30,586 nucleotides of DNA from NCBI GenBank assembly GCA_964431685.1, contig CAYSLA010000022.1, positions 1 to 30,586 of the forward strand, given 5' to 3'. The position numbers and the translations under genes were made by a program. Shown here one piece after another: positions 30,381 to 30,586 of the stretch (positions are counted from its first letter, which is position 1; every line of letters starts with the position of its first letter). The notes under the pieces are model-generated. The model searched no databases and was not told the DNA's origin. It saw only the letters and a list, made by a program, of their open reading frames with translations. This DNA is from CAYSLA01 sp964431685 (GTDB taxonomy: Bacteria; Armatimonadota; UBA5829).

Positions 30381-30586
30381 TCTCGTTGCTTTCCTTGTTG
30401 CTCTCTTGCCCCTTGCCAGCCGTAGCGAAATCGACGGCGGGCTCTATATTCAAAAATGGGTCTATCGAGAGTTCCTCTGAGTGCTCATATACGCACTCCG
30501 CATCGAGGCCGGATGTATCCACGTCGAGCTTGCTGGACAGCTACTGCGCCGAGCTACTACAATAGGTGTCTCTGCCGGGTATCTCC
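30381..30586. other. Unassigned right edge
   Basis: No complete gene can be called in these 206 bases. On the minus strand, about 30381-30540 reads as an acidic, Ser-rich stretch (including SKLDVDTSGLDAECVYEH) that looks coding but is bounded by an in-frame TAG on the 5' side, near 30543. It runs into the antisense of the FGE-like fragment on the other. On the + strand, a short stretch near 30530-30585 (LLRRATTIGVSAGYL) faintly resembles the RSAxRxGxSPGY region of FGE-like domains. Neither is long enough to decide. Confidence 0.3.

Overview
The window looks like a scaffold from an uncultured bacterium with moderately high G+C, probably from a metagenome assembly. The mix is a core set (gyrB, folC, mreBCD, alaS), two PEP-CTERM exported proteins, two uroporphyrinogen-decarboxylase-like proteins, a xylose-isomerase-like TIM barrel and many short palindromic repeats. 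This fits Armatimonadota or a similar PEP-CTERM-bearing Gram-negative-type lineage, but the assignment is inferred from gene content and could not be checked. GTG and TTG starts are frequent.

Region 1 (1-3.5 kb) is a carbon-metabolism block on the + strand. It holds the end of a URO-D-like gene, a gutted GH32 beta-fructosidase gene, a fused hexulose-phosphate synthase/phosphohexuloisomerase, and a PfkB-type sugar kinase. Fructose 6-phosphate links the products. A run of exactly 100 N lies before the kinase and is flanked by identical 55-base sequences, so it is very likely an artificial scaffold join.

Region 2 (3.6-11.9 kb) carries surface and accessory genes. These are an exported PHP-type phosphoesterase with a PEP-CTERM tail whose end runs into a gene remnant, a ferritin-like diiron protein, a large secreted protein with a C39-like (papain-fold) cysteine peptidase domain, a second PEP-CTERM protein, a second URO-D-like protein and a sugar isomerase/epimerase-like protein.

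Region 3 (11.9-25.8 kb) is mostly housekeeping. gyrB, with an unusual acidic and Asn-Gly-rich insertion in its TOPRIM domain, is divergent from an operon of an unknown 209-aa protein, a BioD-like/DRTGG protein and FolC. An FmdB-type zinc ribbon, a DUF2993 protein and mreB-mreC-mreD-dedA-membrane protein follow, then a tandem repeat, a DUF4405 protein and alaS.

Region 4 (25.8-30.6 kb) has a membrane-anchored hypothetical protein and a tightly coupled DUF1573-rhodanese-MauE/DoxX operon, probably for thiol or sulfur redox work outside the cytoplasm. It ends in a scrambled stretch where two 5'-truncated genes, a glycoside-hydrolase-like gene and a formylglycine-generating-enzyme-like domain, meet head to head. 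At least five kinds of small palindromic repeat are scattered through the window, one of them inside a coding sequence. No rRNA, tRNA, CRISPR array, transposase or phage gene was seen.
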